Shown here: positions 46,920 through 59,792 of the stretch, piece after piece
Numbering within the stretch: position 1 is the stretch's first letter
How the letters are laid out: the number at the start of each line of letters is the position of its first letter
DNA from: Phycomyces nitens
Lineage: Eukaryota > Mucoromycota > Mucoromycetes > Mucorales > Phycomycetaceae
Direction: 5' to 3'
Length of the DNA stretch: 64,000 bases
NCBI GenBank assembly: GCA_022702545.1
Contig: JAHRBC010000004.1
Coordinates: 2,170,001 to 2,234,000, forward strand
The notes under the pieces: generated by a model
Seen by the model: only the letters and a program-made list of their open reading frames with translations
Told to the model about the DNA's origin: nothing
Database searches by the model: none
Program-made: the position numbers and the translations under genes

Positions 46920-48720
46920 ATGAAATGTCCAACTTGGTTTCTTGCCGTCTTTATTGCGACGATCTTGGTGGTCTCAGGTAAGATCCAACAGACAAGCCAA
47001 GAGATCCATTCAATTGACCCACAATTCCTCCCATAGGCCATGCTCTGACCAATGGACCAAATAACAGCCTGAACTGCAATGGTAATTATCTAATAATACA
47101 AGTTTAATTGATTTATTTAGTATGTGCACAAAATATACATCAGAAATTAAATAATTTGTTGCAGGCCTCTCTTGTAGAATTTCTGCAGACCCTTATCGAT
47201 ACCTTGAAAAGCGCGAAGGAAGAGATACCGCCAAGAATGAAACTGATCCTGATGCTCTGGGTACCAGCAAGTCCCAAACCAACTCGAGTGCACATTCGAC
47301 GACCAAACTTAAAAGCACCAGTACATCGACTACACACAGAGCTATTCCCACAGAGTTCAGAATCTACCATGACTCTCACCACTGCAACTTTACCAATGGC
47401 ACCACAAAGTACCTCACCGTGAAGCACGCTACCACCTTTCTCTGTATATCCACAAAGACTACCTCGATGCACCACACCAAGACCCATCACCGTTCAGCAA
47501 AGCACACGACAAAGTCTGTCTCCCACACAAAAAAACACCATCACAGTTTGACCAAGAAGATCACTTCTTCAGTCAAAAAGCACCACACAAAGGCAAAGAA
47601 GACACCAACAACTACTAAGCGTGTTATTGCAAAGAGTACTACTTCGACCAAGAAGCATACCACAAAGAAGCATATTACCAAGAAGCACACTACCAAGAAG
47701 CACACCACCAAGAAACATACTACCAAGAAGCACACGACAAAGAAGCACACGACAACAAAGCATACTACCAAGAAGCACACTACCATTACAAAGGTTGCTA
47801 TTCATACTAGTCATACTACTACTCGTTCTATTCCCACTACATCTGCTGTTCCTATACCCGTCGTTGTACCAGTCGCTAAATCTGAGGATACTTCGAATAT
47901 TGGCAGCATCAACCAAAATAATGTCGAGTCCTCTTACAACGCCCAGAACGATAGTGCTGACGCCAGCAGTGCTAACAATTCTGACAATGCTGAAAATGCT
48001 GACAATGCTGACAGTGCTGATAGTAATGACAGTGATGACAGTGATGACAGTGATAATAGCGATGGCAGCGATGAAAATGATGACAGTGATGACAGTGGTA
48101 GCGAGGACAGTTCCGAAGTTCCTGCAGCTCAACCTTCCACTACTGATCCCAATGCTGGAAACACCGATACCACAATTACTTCACAGAGTGTCAACTCTGC
48201 AGCTGTGGATGCCCAACATGAAAACAAGACAATTGGTATATCCATTGGTGCCGTCGTAGGCTGTGTAGCCGCTGCTGGTCTGGCAGGAATGTTTATCACA
48301 CGTCGCCGTCAAAATGCCCGCCAAGACTCTGATCTGGAGAAACATGAGCGTAGCATGGGCAGCTCCAGCGTAGAAGGCGAAGTCAATACTCGCTGGCGTC
48401 CTCAGTCCTTTATGGCTGCTGTAGCAGGAGCTGTTGCAAAACTGCCGAAACGTAGCCCTTCAAGCTCATCTCAAAATAACGAAGGTGGACCAGGCGCTGT
48501 AAGATCCGTTTTCGGCAGTATCCGTCGCGCGGCTAGTAACGCTTCTTCGCTTCGTTCTTGGGGTTCCCGCCGTTCGGCTGGTTCTACAGCCTCAAGCCAA
48601 CACAGCTATGGTATTGCAGTGACCACCCCTGTACCACAGCTTGCTCGTGTGGATGGTGGCGATATCAACCAACAAGATGTCATTGATGGCCGCTACAATA
48701 ATCACAATCACGCTTACTAG
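46920..48720 (+). CDS. Mucin-like single-pass cell-surface protein with His/Thr/Lys repeats
   Basis: Three exons (46920-46977, 47037-47081, 47165-48720) sum to 1,659 nt, 552 residues. Exon 1 is almost exactly a signal peptide (MKCPTWFLAVFIATILVVS). A short Cys-containing head (LNCNGLSC) and a linker with N-x-T sites (NFTNGTTKY) follow. Then comes a Thr/Lys/His-rich stalk containing about eight five-residue H-T-T-K-K units (47640-47790), an acidic Ser-Asp/Asn-Asp array (about 47970-48110), and a transmembrane helix (IGISIGAVVGCVAAAGLAGM, then FITRRRQ stop-transfer). The roughly 140-residue cytoplasmic tail is Ser/Arg-rich. The layout resembles fungal wall-stress sensors and Axl2/Skg6-type proteins, but no ligand domain is visible. 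Heavy O-glycosylation is likely. Confidence 0.75.
47640..47790 (+). repeat. 15-bp coding minisatellite (H-T-T-K-K)
   Basis: Repeats of a 15-bp unit (AAGCACACCACCAAG and close variants) inside the mucin-like gene, in phase with the reading frame, so unit gain or loss would keep the frame. Confidence 0.85.
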
Positions 48721-51700
48721 ACACTGTCAGATAACAACTAGCAATCTTATTGTATATGTAAATGTTAATTAGCTTGTTGTTGGTATCCTAAAAAATCAAA
48801 TTACAAATATTTTTTTGTTTTTCTTTACTAAATCGTGTACATCAAAAGTATCTTGTATCTTTTGCTATTCAACTCATCATAGTAGCACCGCATTAAATGA
48901 CGGGTTACATGTAATAAATAATGAATGGAGTACCTTTAGCCCAACTGGTCTTATCAAAAGTACAGCGTTTTACGATTCAATTTTAGGAAATAAATCTTTC
49001 GCCCAGACCCATGTACCCTGCCTGTTCAGTAATCAACGCATGACATTTTTTTAATAATTCCAATACTCGTTTTTCTTTTTGAAAGAAAAAGGGCACTTTT
49101 AATGTATTTTTTCATATCAGAATACAATTGCATTTTTGTTGAGGATGGTATTGTATGTATCTTGACCATGGTTCAAAAAGAAGTTTTGGATATGAATTCA
49201 TTTATTTTTTTGGAATTTAATGAGCAAACTTGGTTTACATTGTAAATTGTTTAATACTAATAATATTAATAATAATTTTTAAGAAGATAAGTCTGGCGTA
49301 CTGTGTAAATGACACGTCCAGGACATGGTATGGAACATACTTTTATTCTTTATTATCTGTCTAATAAAAGCATATCGCAAATCCATGGCTCATAATCCAC
49401 ACTCCTTATTGATTTCCTCACAAAACTCGTTTTTTTTTCTATTCCGCACCTAAAATGGTTGGTTATCAATTTGACTTTGTTGAACAATTGAAATATGTTA
49501 CACTCCAACTGGGTATAGAATACACAGTTATGATAATTTGTACTTTCCTATATTCCTTTCAAGTCGCGATCGACTTTATTTTAATTTTTTTTGATCAATA
49601 AAGGCAGTGGACAGTGCATGCAAATCGTTTGTTTTAGAAATATATTAATATATTATTATAGTCCATTTAAAAGAGTTTATATTTGGACATCTATATGCTA
49701 TAAAAATATATTTATAAACATTATCTTTTCCAGCACTTTTATTAAGAAAAAGTCTTTAGATTCTGTCAGATCAATAGCACAAAACTATTACTGGCACTAT
49801 ATTTATTAATTTACTTCTCTCTTGGTAATGTAGAGCCCTCTGCCGCGGCTATCAAAGCAACGATTTCTACATAATCACATACCTCCATGTCAAATTTATT
49901 GATAGATTTGCACAGTCACGGGAAACTAGTTTAACTAACTCCAAAGGCTATTTTCTTGGCTTCCCTCTGTTGGAATGACACAAAGAGCAAATTAACCAAA
50001 CTTTATTATGAATCCAGGAGGAGGAACATCTTAACTCTATTTCTATATATGGAAGCGATATTTTGTTTTCTAAAATGACAAATAATCTATAGAGGCACCA
50101 AGTCTTCATCTTTAAATATTATCCAATTAAATTGTCTAAATATATTCTCAGCTTAGTAAACATCTCGGGATTAGTAGTCCGACAGGCTTGGAACGGCTAA
50201 AACTTGGTGCACTTCTTTCAAGGCCGAGGAATTGAAACAAGAGCATCTTTTTTTCTTCTTCAAGAACACCTGTGATTATTTGATCCAAAATACATGGCAG
50301 TTGGGATTCCAGTAGAAAGTATATGATCCTAGGCTGTCAAAAGTCCAAGATATCTTTGGTGGCAGGATCATAAGAGTTCATTAGATTGATAACCAATAGA
50401 AGGCCACTGTTTGGTCGGACATGTCGCGTTACCATCTAAAAACCAAGAATGGGGCAAGACAGTGCTTTGGAAATAAGAGAGAGGTACGAGGGGGGAGAAA
50501 TGCGGGTCCTACAATAAGGTGTGGTGGCGGTGGAGTGATTATATAGAACAGGCTCTGAGACAGAGGATCCGAGTCTTTGATGTATTTAGGTTTAGGCACT
50601 CTCATAGCAAATGCTTTGATATCTTGCCAAAGAATTTTTTTCATTCAAGATTTTTTGGGGCCCTTTAGATTGAATGGTTTTAGATCTAAACACAAAGAGT
50701 GAGCTATAGAGTAGAATTGACACTACTTGAGAATAGGGATAAAGTTTATAATAGAAATGGATCATTTTTGGCGTAGGCTATGTATTGTGTTTGTTTGAAA
50801 ACAAGGTGTAGGTGACAAGGGTCAATGCACCATCAAGCCCTTTATGATGATTTGCAAAGCTTCTATGTCTATAGAGCTCTGATCTTCCAAGCATATCCAA
50901 TCCAACTATATATGTCATTCAAAGACTTTTGCATTTGAAGAAAAAAAATCCCTCGCTTGGTAACATAAACCAAATATCCATATGGCCATATAAAACCAAG
51001 CCATGAGTATTAAACTCAATCATGCTAAACAATGGTCTGAATGATATTTAAGATCAAGAATTGCGTGCTACTTTTTTATTCTATTGTAACCGTCATATTC
51101 TTGAGATTCTGGTCGGACCAGGTAACCTCCTTCATTTAGATCTATCAGAATGCTGCTCTTTCTATGGAAACCCCATCATTAAATTGTCTATTTAATTAGG
51201 ATCTTTTAAATAGAAAACACAATCGTTTTGAGATGACCAAGTTTTTTCCTTTAAAAAAACTATAGAATATATTTAAAAGAACTTGAAACCATTCTCTGTT
51301 AAACCATTTAATAATTTCTAAATGGGGTGCATGGTACCCAAAACAAGATTCCGTTTATTAGCCAAGTCTTAAACAAGACACCACCTTGGCTATAATCGTC
51401 TTTAGTATCTTGAGACTAGAACCAGTTGTTCTCCTATATTGGTTCAAGGCATCAAGGAGACTCTGACTAGTATCTGAATACTAATCTACACTGTTGATAT
51501 CTTGCCGCATCTCCCTCAATAACAAGAGCAACCCAATTAATTGGGCCATTTTCTATATTATTATTATTATTTTTACAAAAAAAAAGGCATAAATGTCATC
51601 AAGGATGAACATGGAGTATCAAGGCACCGTTTTGGTCAAAGAAAGCATACACATCTAGTTAAAAGGCTTTTAGAACATATTTAAATTTGCCAACAGAATC

Positions 51701-52270
51701 CTAATAATCTAAATAATAACATGCAGTATACCAGAAACTGTATTGAATACCCTCTTGGGATTCCATCTAATAATAAACATGGAAATAACCCAAATGTCTA
51801 TACTGTACTATTATTATTAGCATTATTATTAAATAAAAGTATTTCAAATTTATTGAGCTTGATTATAAAAAAGTACTTGAATTGTAAGCAAAGGCTGCAA
51901 GATGGTTTAATACACCTTTTTCTTTTTTTAAAGATGAGCTTCTGTAATACGACTATAGCCATTAATACCAATAAAAAAAACTGCTGTGTATTTGTTGGCA
52001 AGACCCTAACCAAAATGCCATGGGGATTTAGAGGCTCTTTTATTTATATATTTCTCGACAGAAAAAAAAATAAGGAGAGTGGGCCAGTCTGAACAAGTTT
52101 TTTCTTTCTTTTTTTTTACATGTATATATATATATATATGTATGTATGTATATATATATTTAAAAATTATATTATCAGTGTTTACACAATTTGAAGATTT
52201 AATACGAAAATGGGATTTCGATAGGTCTAGAATGACTGGATCGTATTCTATAAATCATGACCATCTATCT
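48721..52270. other. 3.5-kb spacer with broken-gene candidates
   Basis: No intact gene. Holds a possible broken minus-strand gene (49815-50645) and a coding-like relic at about 51320-51540 (minus), listed separately or in findings. Remaining stretches (48800-49800, 50700-51300, 51550-52250) are AT-rich with only short frames and TATG/AT runs at 52120-52160. Confidence 0.5.
49815..50645 (-). pseudogene. Possible broken or heavily spliced gene, unknown family
   Basis: Minus-strand blocks with protein-like composition: MKKILWQDIKAFAMRVPKPK then YIKDSDPLSQSLFYI; VRPNSGLLLVINLMNSYDPA; and a run ending GLERSAPSFSRSKPVGLLIP. The middle stretch is open for about 95 codons apart from one in-frame TGA. 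That TGA could lie inside a GT-AG intron (donor after SGLLL, acceptor before PRIIYFLLES, with a CTAATGA branch-like site). A last block DMEVCDYVEIVALIAAAEGS ends near 49815. The blocks cannot be joined completely. Either a diverged multi-exon gene or a pseudogene; no family recognised. Confidence 0.25.
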
Positions 52271-55200
52271 TTATTCTGTGGCCCTGTAATAGTCAATTGA
52301 GTGACAAGGTGATCTAGCAGAAGGATTGTAGGTATTAAGATCGTTCATGGAGGCTGAAGAAGGCGAGGATGGAATACCCCAGTTGACGACATCATGTCCA
52401 CTGGCGTTCTCGCCTACACTCGAGCGACTCTGGAAACTAGAGGTAGTTTTTGAGGACATGTGTATTTCTTGCTGTACAGAAGCAATTCCGTGGCATATCT
52501 GCAGCAGATTTTTTAATGATTGTCCGTGCTGAATGGTCGCATAGTGATGGCTTCCGCTGATTAATGAAGTAGAGAACTGAGAGAGTTCCAAGGGAAGATT
52601 AACGTAGTATGGTGGCATACTCATATCTTGGAGTGTCATATAAACTGGTTTTTCTAATTGTAGCTGGTCGGGAAGATCTTGAAGGACATTATCCCAGGAA
52701 GGTGGTAAACTAGGGCGATTAGATGATGGCTGTACCTTCTGATGGATATAAAGATGTGAGTAATTGGACAGAGGGTGAATACTACTAGTCCTTATTTTAC
52801 CGATATAAAATTGATAAAGTCCATGAAGCCTCTTGTATTGTTCTATAGAATATGTGTAAATAAAGGTCAATTTGTATTGCACCACTTTTCATATTACCTG
52901 ACTAAACTGGTTTAGATGCTTCATCCAGGGCTCTTTTGAACTTGGATCTACCAAGTTGGCCAAGTTCATCAAACATTTTGCGAGCAGTGTCAAGGTACGA
53001 CTGGTCTTTAAATCCGGATAGTCTGTGGAATATAGTTGAACAACCCGTCAATTAATTGCTGCCTTACCTTTGACAATTCCAAATAACTTTGGAGATACAA
53101 TGGCTGGACAAATCAGCCTTAGGAATAGGAACCCACTGTGGATTGGATTGGATTGGATTGGATTGGTGAGTTTCAGAACATGTTGATTAATATACACTAT
53201 ACCTAACACATGTATAACGGGCAGCTTGCTTGGGACTATCTGGGTTGGTATCCAGCTGGAACTTCTTTATGATTACGGACTGCAAATGAGAAAAGATCTG
53301 CCGTAACTCGCTATAAAGCCATTAATGAGCTACTTGTCTGGCAGTTGGCTAAAACTCTTACTCTGGACACTTTAATTTTGTGGCCTCGATACTTGTCCAC
53401 AAGAGTTGGACATATCGAGCAAGCTTTTCGCAATTTTGAGTGATATCTTCCTTTTTATCAATTTTGGAAATATCGACCTAAAATCAAAGCCAAAGTAAAA
53501 TAGATGTTGATAAAGGGTGAAATGATAATCTGACGATCTATACAATACCTCTATGCACACCCTTGAACTGCAGATCGAAAGTATAATACTGCCTATTGCC
53601 TCCTCTAGGTAATTTTTTCCGACCATCTTCATATAGACATCAATCACCTTTGTAAGCAAGGAGTTTCCTCTGGAAACAAGAAATTATGGTCTTGTTAGCA
53701 TGTGTCTATCGGGTCTGGTGCCAACATTGATTTGCGTACCTAAATAAGATGTTTGCATCGTCTAGTTGTATAAATATCATTAATATTATGATTATGATTA
53801 TAATGTATCGAGCGATTGAGATTCTAATTGTGTTTGCAAAAAACAAAATATAAAGAGCTTTTGAGACTTGGGTACTTACCAGAACTCATTGTAGATACTT
53901 CATAATCAATAAGAGATTTGATCCAAGGCACACTGAGCCCAAGACCTTCATAAATCCTGACTAGAGTGGTCGTCATGCCTTCAAGGTCCGAGTTCTTGCG
54001 GGCAATCTCGTACACAGAATCGTTGTGGAACTCTTTTAGGAACTAGAAATAAAATATGGGAGGGTTGGGTTGGGTTGAATACGGTAGATTGAATAAACTA
54101 GAATTACCTCGACTAATTCATTGTACTGACAGAATGGCAAGACTACATGCTCGTCCAACCGTGTTCCAACCTTTAGTTCTCCAGCAGATGCATAGGACTG
54201 AGCATAGCCTAGACTAGCGAGCGAGGCAAATGTACGATGTCGGCTTTGTTTCCGAATATCGTACCACACCTCATTTGTATTGCAAATCCCAATCTGATCA
54301 GAAGGAATGAAAATAGAACCTGAACAAAAAAAACAAAGCGTTATGGTTTTGCTTTGCTTTTTTTTGCAGATACGGTTCGATAGATCGACATACCTATTCT
54401 TGTCTCTCGCTCGTTTTTGCTGTTACGACTCATGATATTGACAGTGATACCTTGTCTTATGACAGGCACGTCTCTATAAAACAGAAAAATGTATAAAGAA
54501 TCTTGTGAATTTGTATTCTGTAATACAGAAAGAAATAAGCTTTCTTACGTGAACACAAAGTTTTCGCGCCAAAATGGAGTGGCTGTCTTTTTGAGTTTTC
54601 CTGTCACACCTCTCTTCTCGTTATCCACCAAAAGATCGCAATATAGTTCACTGCATTCAAGCCCTTTGCTATTCATGTGGATATTCTTTCCTTCCTGTAT
54701 GGCAATAGAGAGAGTACGGCCGTAGCGGTGAGAGAACGTCTCGGCAGGGTTTGCGTAGGATGCCATGGCTACAGCTGAAGCAGATGATGACCCAAGGGTA
54801 TCCGTAGACGGACGGGTGCTACAGATTATGTCAGGAACACAAAAGAATTTCAAGAGTACAATCCACTGGTCGCGCTCTTGAGGTGTGCTGACTGAAATAT
54901 GAATCATCTCCAGAGGTGATATGAAGATGGCAAAGCAATTGGACCGAGTATAGACCGATTCAGACAAGACATATATCTGGTGCCGCTGTATGAACCCGAG
55001 TTGAATCGAGTGATGGCGTCTTTGGCTGAAAGTTTCTTCTCCTAGCTATACACCCGTTACCGACTGCTGTATACCACACGATCTTTTTCTTTTTCTTTTT
55101 GGAATGAATTCTACGAGATGGTTAGTCTGGCTTACCATATCTTTACTTTTAATGTGAAGTACACCATCAGATATCAAAACCGCCTGGAGTTCATACCATC

Positions 55201-58200
55201 CACTAGACTTTTGGTTACTGCTTGACGAACTTCCAGAATGTTTCGAATTGCAGGGCTCTTAAGGATTAAGAATAACTGTTTTTCAGTAACCATGAAGAGT
55301 TGGATATTTTTATTAAACTGGTTTACCTCGCATAAATATCGGGCTGGATCGAACAATCCTGGGCACATTTCCGGTATCGTATGAAGAAGGAGAGTCTTGG
55401 AACGATTTTGCATGTGTATAGATTGTGTTTATACTGTTGCTTCCACTTATACTACTGTTACCAATGCTATTAAACTTGGTAGGGAAATTAAAGACATATA
55501 TATATATTATTTTAAAAATAAAGATGGATTAGGGAGAGTAAACAGAGTGAATGCAATGTGAGTTTGAATGCTTATAGGCATGTAAATACAAACAGACAAA
55601 ATCCTACCGATTCTGATGACTTGAATAGGGTGTTCTCCATCATAATACTGGCTGCAGAGAAACTTGGTCTTTTTGTCAAGAATGATCTTCCGTTATTGTT
55701 ACTACCTCGTGGAGATGGTGTCTATTCAAGAGAATAGATAGGTTAGGACTGGTTTGATTTGGTAGAGTCCATGCAGATTCTATTTGACATACTGCACTAC
55801 ATCGTGCCTTTAAGGCTGGCTTGGCTGAATTGTATTCCAAGGGCGCTGTCAGATTCCCTGCAGACCATGAAGACAGGGCACCGAACCAGCTGGTGTACTC
55901 CATAAGAGTTTCTGGTTGCAAGAGTAATTCACTACAATTGTCCAGAGATCAATATGGGCATTAAAGGGTGTGGATATTACATGTCTTTGGAGATCGAGGT
56001 CAACTGGATCACATAGTCTCTCTTCTCATTGTCTGCAGGTCTGACGGTAGTATACTTTAGGTTGATAACAGAAAAGGCATCCTAGACTAAAGGTGTTATA
56101 GCGTGACTATTTAATAAATAACCCCCCCGCCCTTCTTCTCACTCCCACTCACCTCCTTCAACGGTTGCTGCATCAAAAGTCCTGTATCCTTTTGGATAAA
56201 GAAATAGAGTCTAGTTGTTTTATTATTATTGCAGATGAATCGTTAATTACTCCTATGCATTTTTGACAAGTAGTTGTCTGGCCAAATCATCCTTTACCTT
56301 GCCCACACAGGTGCTGAATTTCCACAGCTCCGTTTCTTTAGGAACAAGTGTCCTTTGGCTGTTCCGCAACTCATCGTTACCGTGGACGGTGGAGGTTTGA
56401 CGATTATGGAGTCTAGACTACTGTACCGTTGCTAGATTCTTATTTCTTAGTTATCATACCAGCCATTTTCGGGCCACCCCCTTCAAGTCTAATGCTCTCT
56501 AAAACAAAATCCATGAAAAAAAAAGAATTGCCAGCTTACTACCACACGAGGCTTGTTGAGAAATGGGATGGATATCAATGAGGAGGGCGAGGAGGGCCGT
56601 GCGCGACTGGTGGTTGGGATTGTACTATGTGCTGCGTTTGCAGGGGGCTGTTTTAATGTGTCTCGATACATGGCAAGTTTTTCTTGAATGTAAAAGGACA
56701 TATGATCACCAAACTAATGCAAGAACTGAGATGAGAGAAACAAATAACCAGACGGTTTCTTGACATGTACCTCGTCTTCGTCTTCTAGAGACACATGGTT
56801 CGAACAAGAAGAATCAGCTGGGCTGACGGGTCTAGAGGAAAGATTGCAAGTACTAAGATCGACACCCAGACTTGGTACCAGCAAATCTTCTTCATCGGCT
56901 TCATCCAGTGAAATCAATACTGCCTTGAGATAACCGAGACTTGCTCTTTTTTCGTCTTCTAGGCAGTGAAGAATACTTGCGATCTATATAAAAAAAAAAC
57001 AACAACAATGGTCAGTAGCCTTTTGGAGACTCCAATTGGGCCAGGCCTTGCCTTTTCTTTGACTAATGCGCGGGTTTTCTTGACAAGGGCATTAAGAATG
57101 GTTATATAGTCCATCGAAAGCTCACACAGGACACGTTTGGCGGTGTAGAGTGAGGATGTGGTGTCCTGTAGGCAGCAATATGGGTCAATGGCCAGTTTTA
57201 GGCAATAAAAACAGGGGGGGTGATACTTGCACACGGAATAGGCTTAGTGGATGGAGTTCGTGCCTTTTGCACTGCACAGTAACAGCCAGCATGCTGCTCA
57301 TGTTTCTCCCGTGCATCCGTAAGAGCACTTTGAAATCGCTAAGTCGGATGATCCAAACATAAACGTCGATTAGATTCACACACTATGATTTCTGTACTCA
57401 CCGAAATAGCCTCTGTTATACTGGTAGCGTGTAGTTTGAGGGGAGCTAGGGTTATTAAAAGCACAGGCTGGTTATTTTAAGAAAGCCAGGGCTATGATGA
57501 GTTTGGTACTTGCAGAGAATTGCCTCTATTAATTCCTCGTCCTGGCTCCAATGGACATCTTTGGCTACCTTGCACTGCTCGGGCGCTACTTGTTGTCATT
57601 AGGACAGTTATTAGCCAGCTAAACTCACCTTCCACAGGAGAAGATCCATAGAGAATGGCATTCGTGTGACCAGCAAGCTGTCTGATGGACTGAGTGTATA
57701 CTGGGTCGTACAGTTCAGTAAAAAAAAAGTCACCATAATTATTATTTTTTGAATTATATGCTTACCGATATCAAGCTGACGGCATCGCTCAATCATCTCT
57801 AGCCATCCAATGAACTTTGTCAGACCCTTTTCTAAATGCTCAATGTGGTGATGGAATGAGGGAGAGTCTGTCCAGATGTCTTCAGCGTCAATGAATCTCT
57901 GCCACCAGGTCGTATGCTGAACAGGAAGTGCTCCAAGACTGCTTGGATCCATTGAAAGTGGGACTTGGTTATCGGTGTTGCTGTCTACGGTGCAGTAGGT
58001 GTGATGGTCTTTCTGTTGAGAAAGGGAGGTTGAGCGAGAAGGAGTTGGTAGAGGCAACAGGGGCGAGAGGGGTGTGGGTGTATGAAGAGATGGGCGCGGT
58101 GAGTAGAGACTGGATGGTTCGTGGGGATGGAGTGTGATTGGTGGAGTGTGTGGGGTATTTACATCCTGTCCTTCAGAAGACGAGAGTAAAGAAGGCTGGG

Positions 58201-58237
58201 ACTGGGTGGTAGATATCAGGGGTATACCTGACGGCAT
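52271..58237 (-). CDS. Ras GTPase-activating protein with PH-C2-RasGAP order
   Basis: Large multi-exon minus-strand gene from ATG 58237 (MPSGIPLISTTQSQPSLLSS) to stop 52271. The first 1,000 or so residues are a Ser/Pro-rich leader and helical segments with no named domain. Around 54850-55400 is a PH domain (C-terminal helix TPQERDQWIVLLKFF). At about 54300-54800 is a C2 domain (LECSELYCDLLVDNEKRGVT, TATPFWRENFVF). From about 54270 to 52900 is the RasGAP fold: DEHVVLPFCQYNELVEV; the catalytic arginine finger in DDANILFRGNSLL (Arg codon split by an intron); NYLEEAIGSIILSICSS; and the signature GFLFLRLICPAIVSPKLFG. It accelerates GTP hydrolysis on Ras-type GTPases at the plasma membrane. Domain order matches the SynGAP/DAB2IP and RASA1 side rather than Ira1/2. 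The C-terminus is disordered. It is transcribed away from the RasGEF gene. Confidence 0.85.
53141..53165. repeat. GATTG x5 pentanucleotide repeat at an intron acceptor
   Basis: Five head-to-tail GATTG units; on the coding (minus) strand CAATC x5 lies immediately before a CCACAG acceptor. The intron interrupts the RasGAP catalytic domain directly ahead of the FLR motif exon. Confidence 0.85.
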
Positions 58238-59792
58238 TTGTGTAAAGAGAGTATATATGTATATTGGCTGGGTGTTGGATTCTTGATACTGAAATACGCC
58301 TATACAATAGCTTTAATCCTTTAAAAGATCTGGCAGAATCTCAAGGTCAAGTCAAGTCGAATCGAATGAAGCCGTAAGACAGAGGACAGATATTGAATTG
58401 AGGTTGAGGACAAGAGAAAGGCTAAAAGGAAAGAGAAAGAGAGAAAGAGATGGCTGGGAGGTGAAATGCGAGTGCTTGTGCGTGGAATGATAAAAGGGAA
58501 ACAGTAGAGCCAAGTCCAAGGAGGTTGCCAGAAGATGGATATGATTATAAATATACAAAAAAAGGGGGGCAGAAGAATATTACTGACTCCAATGCATGGG
58601 TTTGAAGTGTTTTGGAATATGCTGTCTTTATTTTATATTTTATTTTATTTTATTTTGATTGACGATCAAAGCAGGCTTACTAGGAAACAGGCAGATTGTA
58701 TGGCAGACATTTGGTCCGTCAATGCACAACGATGCACACCATAATTGGCCTCAAAGAAGCCTTTATTGTCTGAAGATCTTTACACAATTGACACGCGAGA
58801 ATCGCAGAATACAACAAAAACAACTAAAATAATAATAAAGGGGAAATCTCCACAATATCAAGTAAATTGTCTAAATAGACATTATAACGGTAATAAATTA
58901 ATTTGCTAATAAGAAATAATGATATATCGATATGGCTGGATTTCTATTGCAAACTGCTGGTGAGATGTGCAAATATGGCCAGTCTGATAACAAGGCAGCC
59001 AATTGCTTAATTAAATGCTCTTGAGCACTCTATTAAAGAGTCAATTATGAGCACCAGGCATGAATTGACTACTTTGTGCTATTTACCAAGGCACTCGAAT
59101 ATGCTTGGCTTTGCCATGCCGCGGAATGGCCTCGAGAGAACGTGCTGATGAACAGATGGATTTAATGGTATATTAATATGCGCTATAAAAAATATATATA
59201 TACTTGGAGAGTATGTTGAGTATTGAAATCCAATTTATTTGCAATATAGATCCTCTTGACCCCTTTAAACAATGGTCTTTAATGACCATCTTTTGTATTC
59301 CTGATAACTGGTCTATTTAGTGCTCCTTCTGGATCTCGAATTGATGAGGACAAGATCTTAAACTGAATGTTAAATGCTAAAATAGAGATTGTCAAACAAG
59401 ACAAACAGACCCGAGCCCCTTGTCTGTACGCCCCTTACGAAAACACTCCTTTTGGTTCTGATCCGGCCACACATATAAAATAAAATAAAATAAAGTATAT
59501 AGAAAAAGGGGTTAATGGATCCCAACTAGAAGAAGAAGAGGAGGAGAGGGAGGGGGAAGATGGGCAAAAGACTGCCAAGGATGACGCTGCACATAATCAT
59601 TGCTAGTTTACGACGATCTTACATTGCTTCTATTCCAGTCTCAACTGAACTTGACCCCCACTCCCCTTTCACATTCAAGCCGTCTATCTCTATCTTTCTT
59701 TTTCTTGTCTCACCTCACCCTTCTCTTTCTCTTTCTCTTTTTCTTTTTTTTTAAAAAAAACCTGTCTTGCTGGTCATTCATCCTGACATGCA
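58238..59792. promoter_or_regulatory. Divergent upstream region of the RasGAP and RasGEF genes
   Basis: 1,555 bp between the two start codons. Left part (58380-58470) is purine-rich on the plus strand, so pyrimidine-rich upstream of RasGAP. Right part has a purine block (59528-59562) and a long pyrimidine block (59690-59748) directly before the RasGEF start. ATTTT repeats lie at 58631-58655 and AAAAT repeats at about 59478-59492. No gene inside. Confidence 0.55.

Noticed and set aside
47541..48132. Minus-strand Val/Cys/Phe-rich and plus-strand Arg/Ser-rich frames
   Set aside because: Shadows of the 15-bp repeat in the mucin-like gene.
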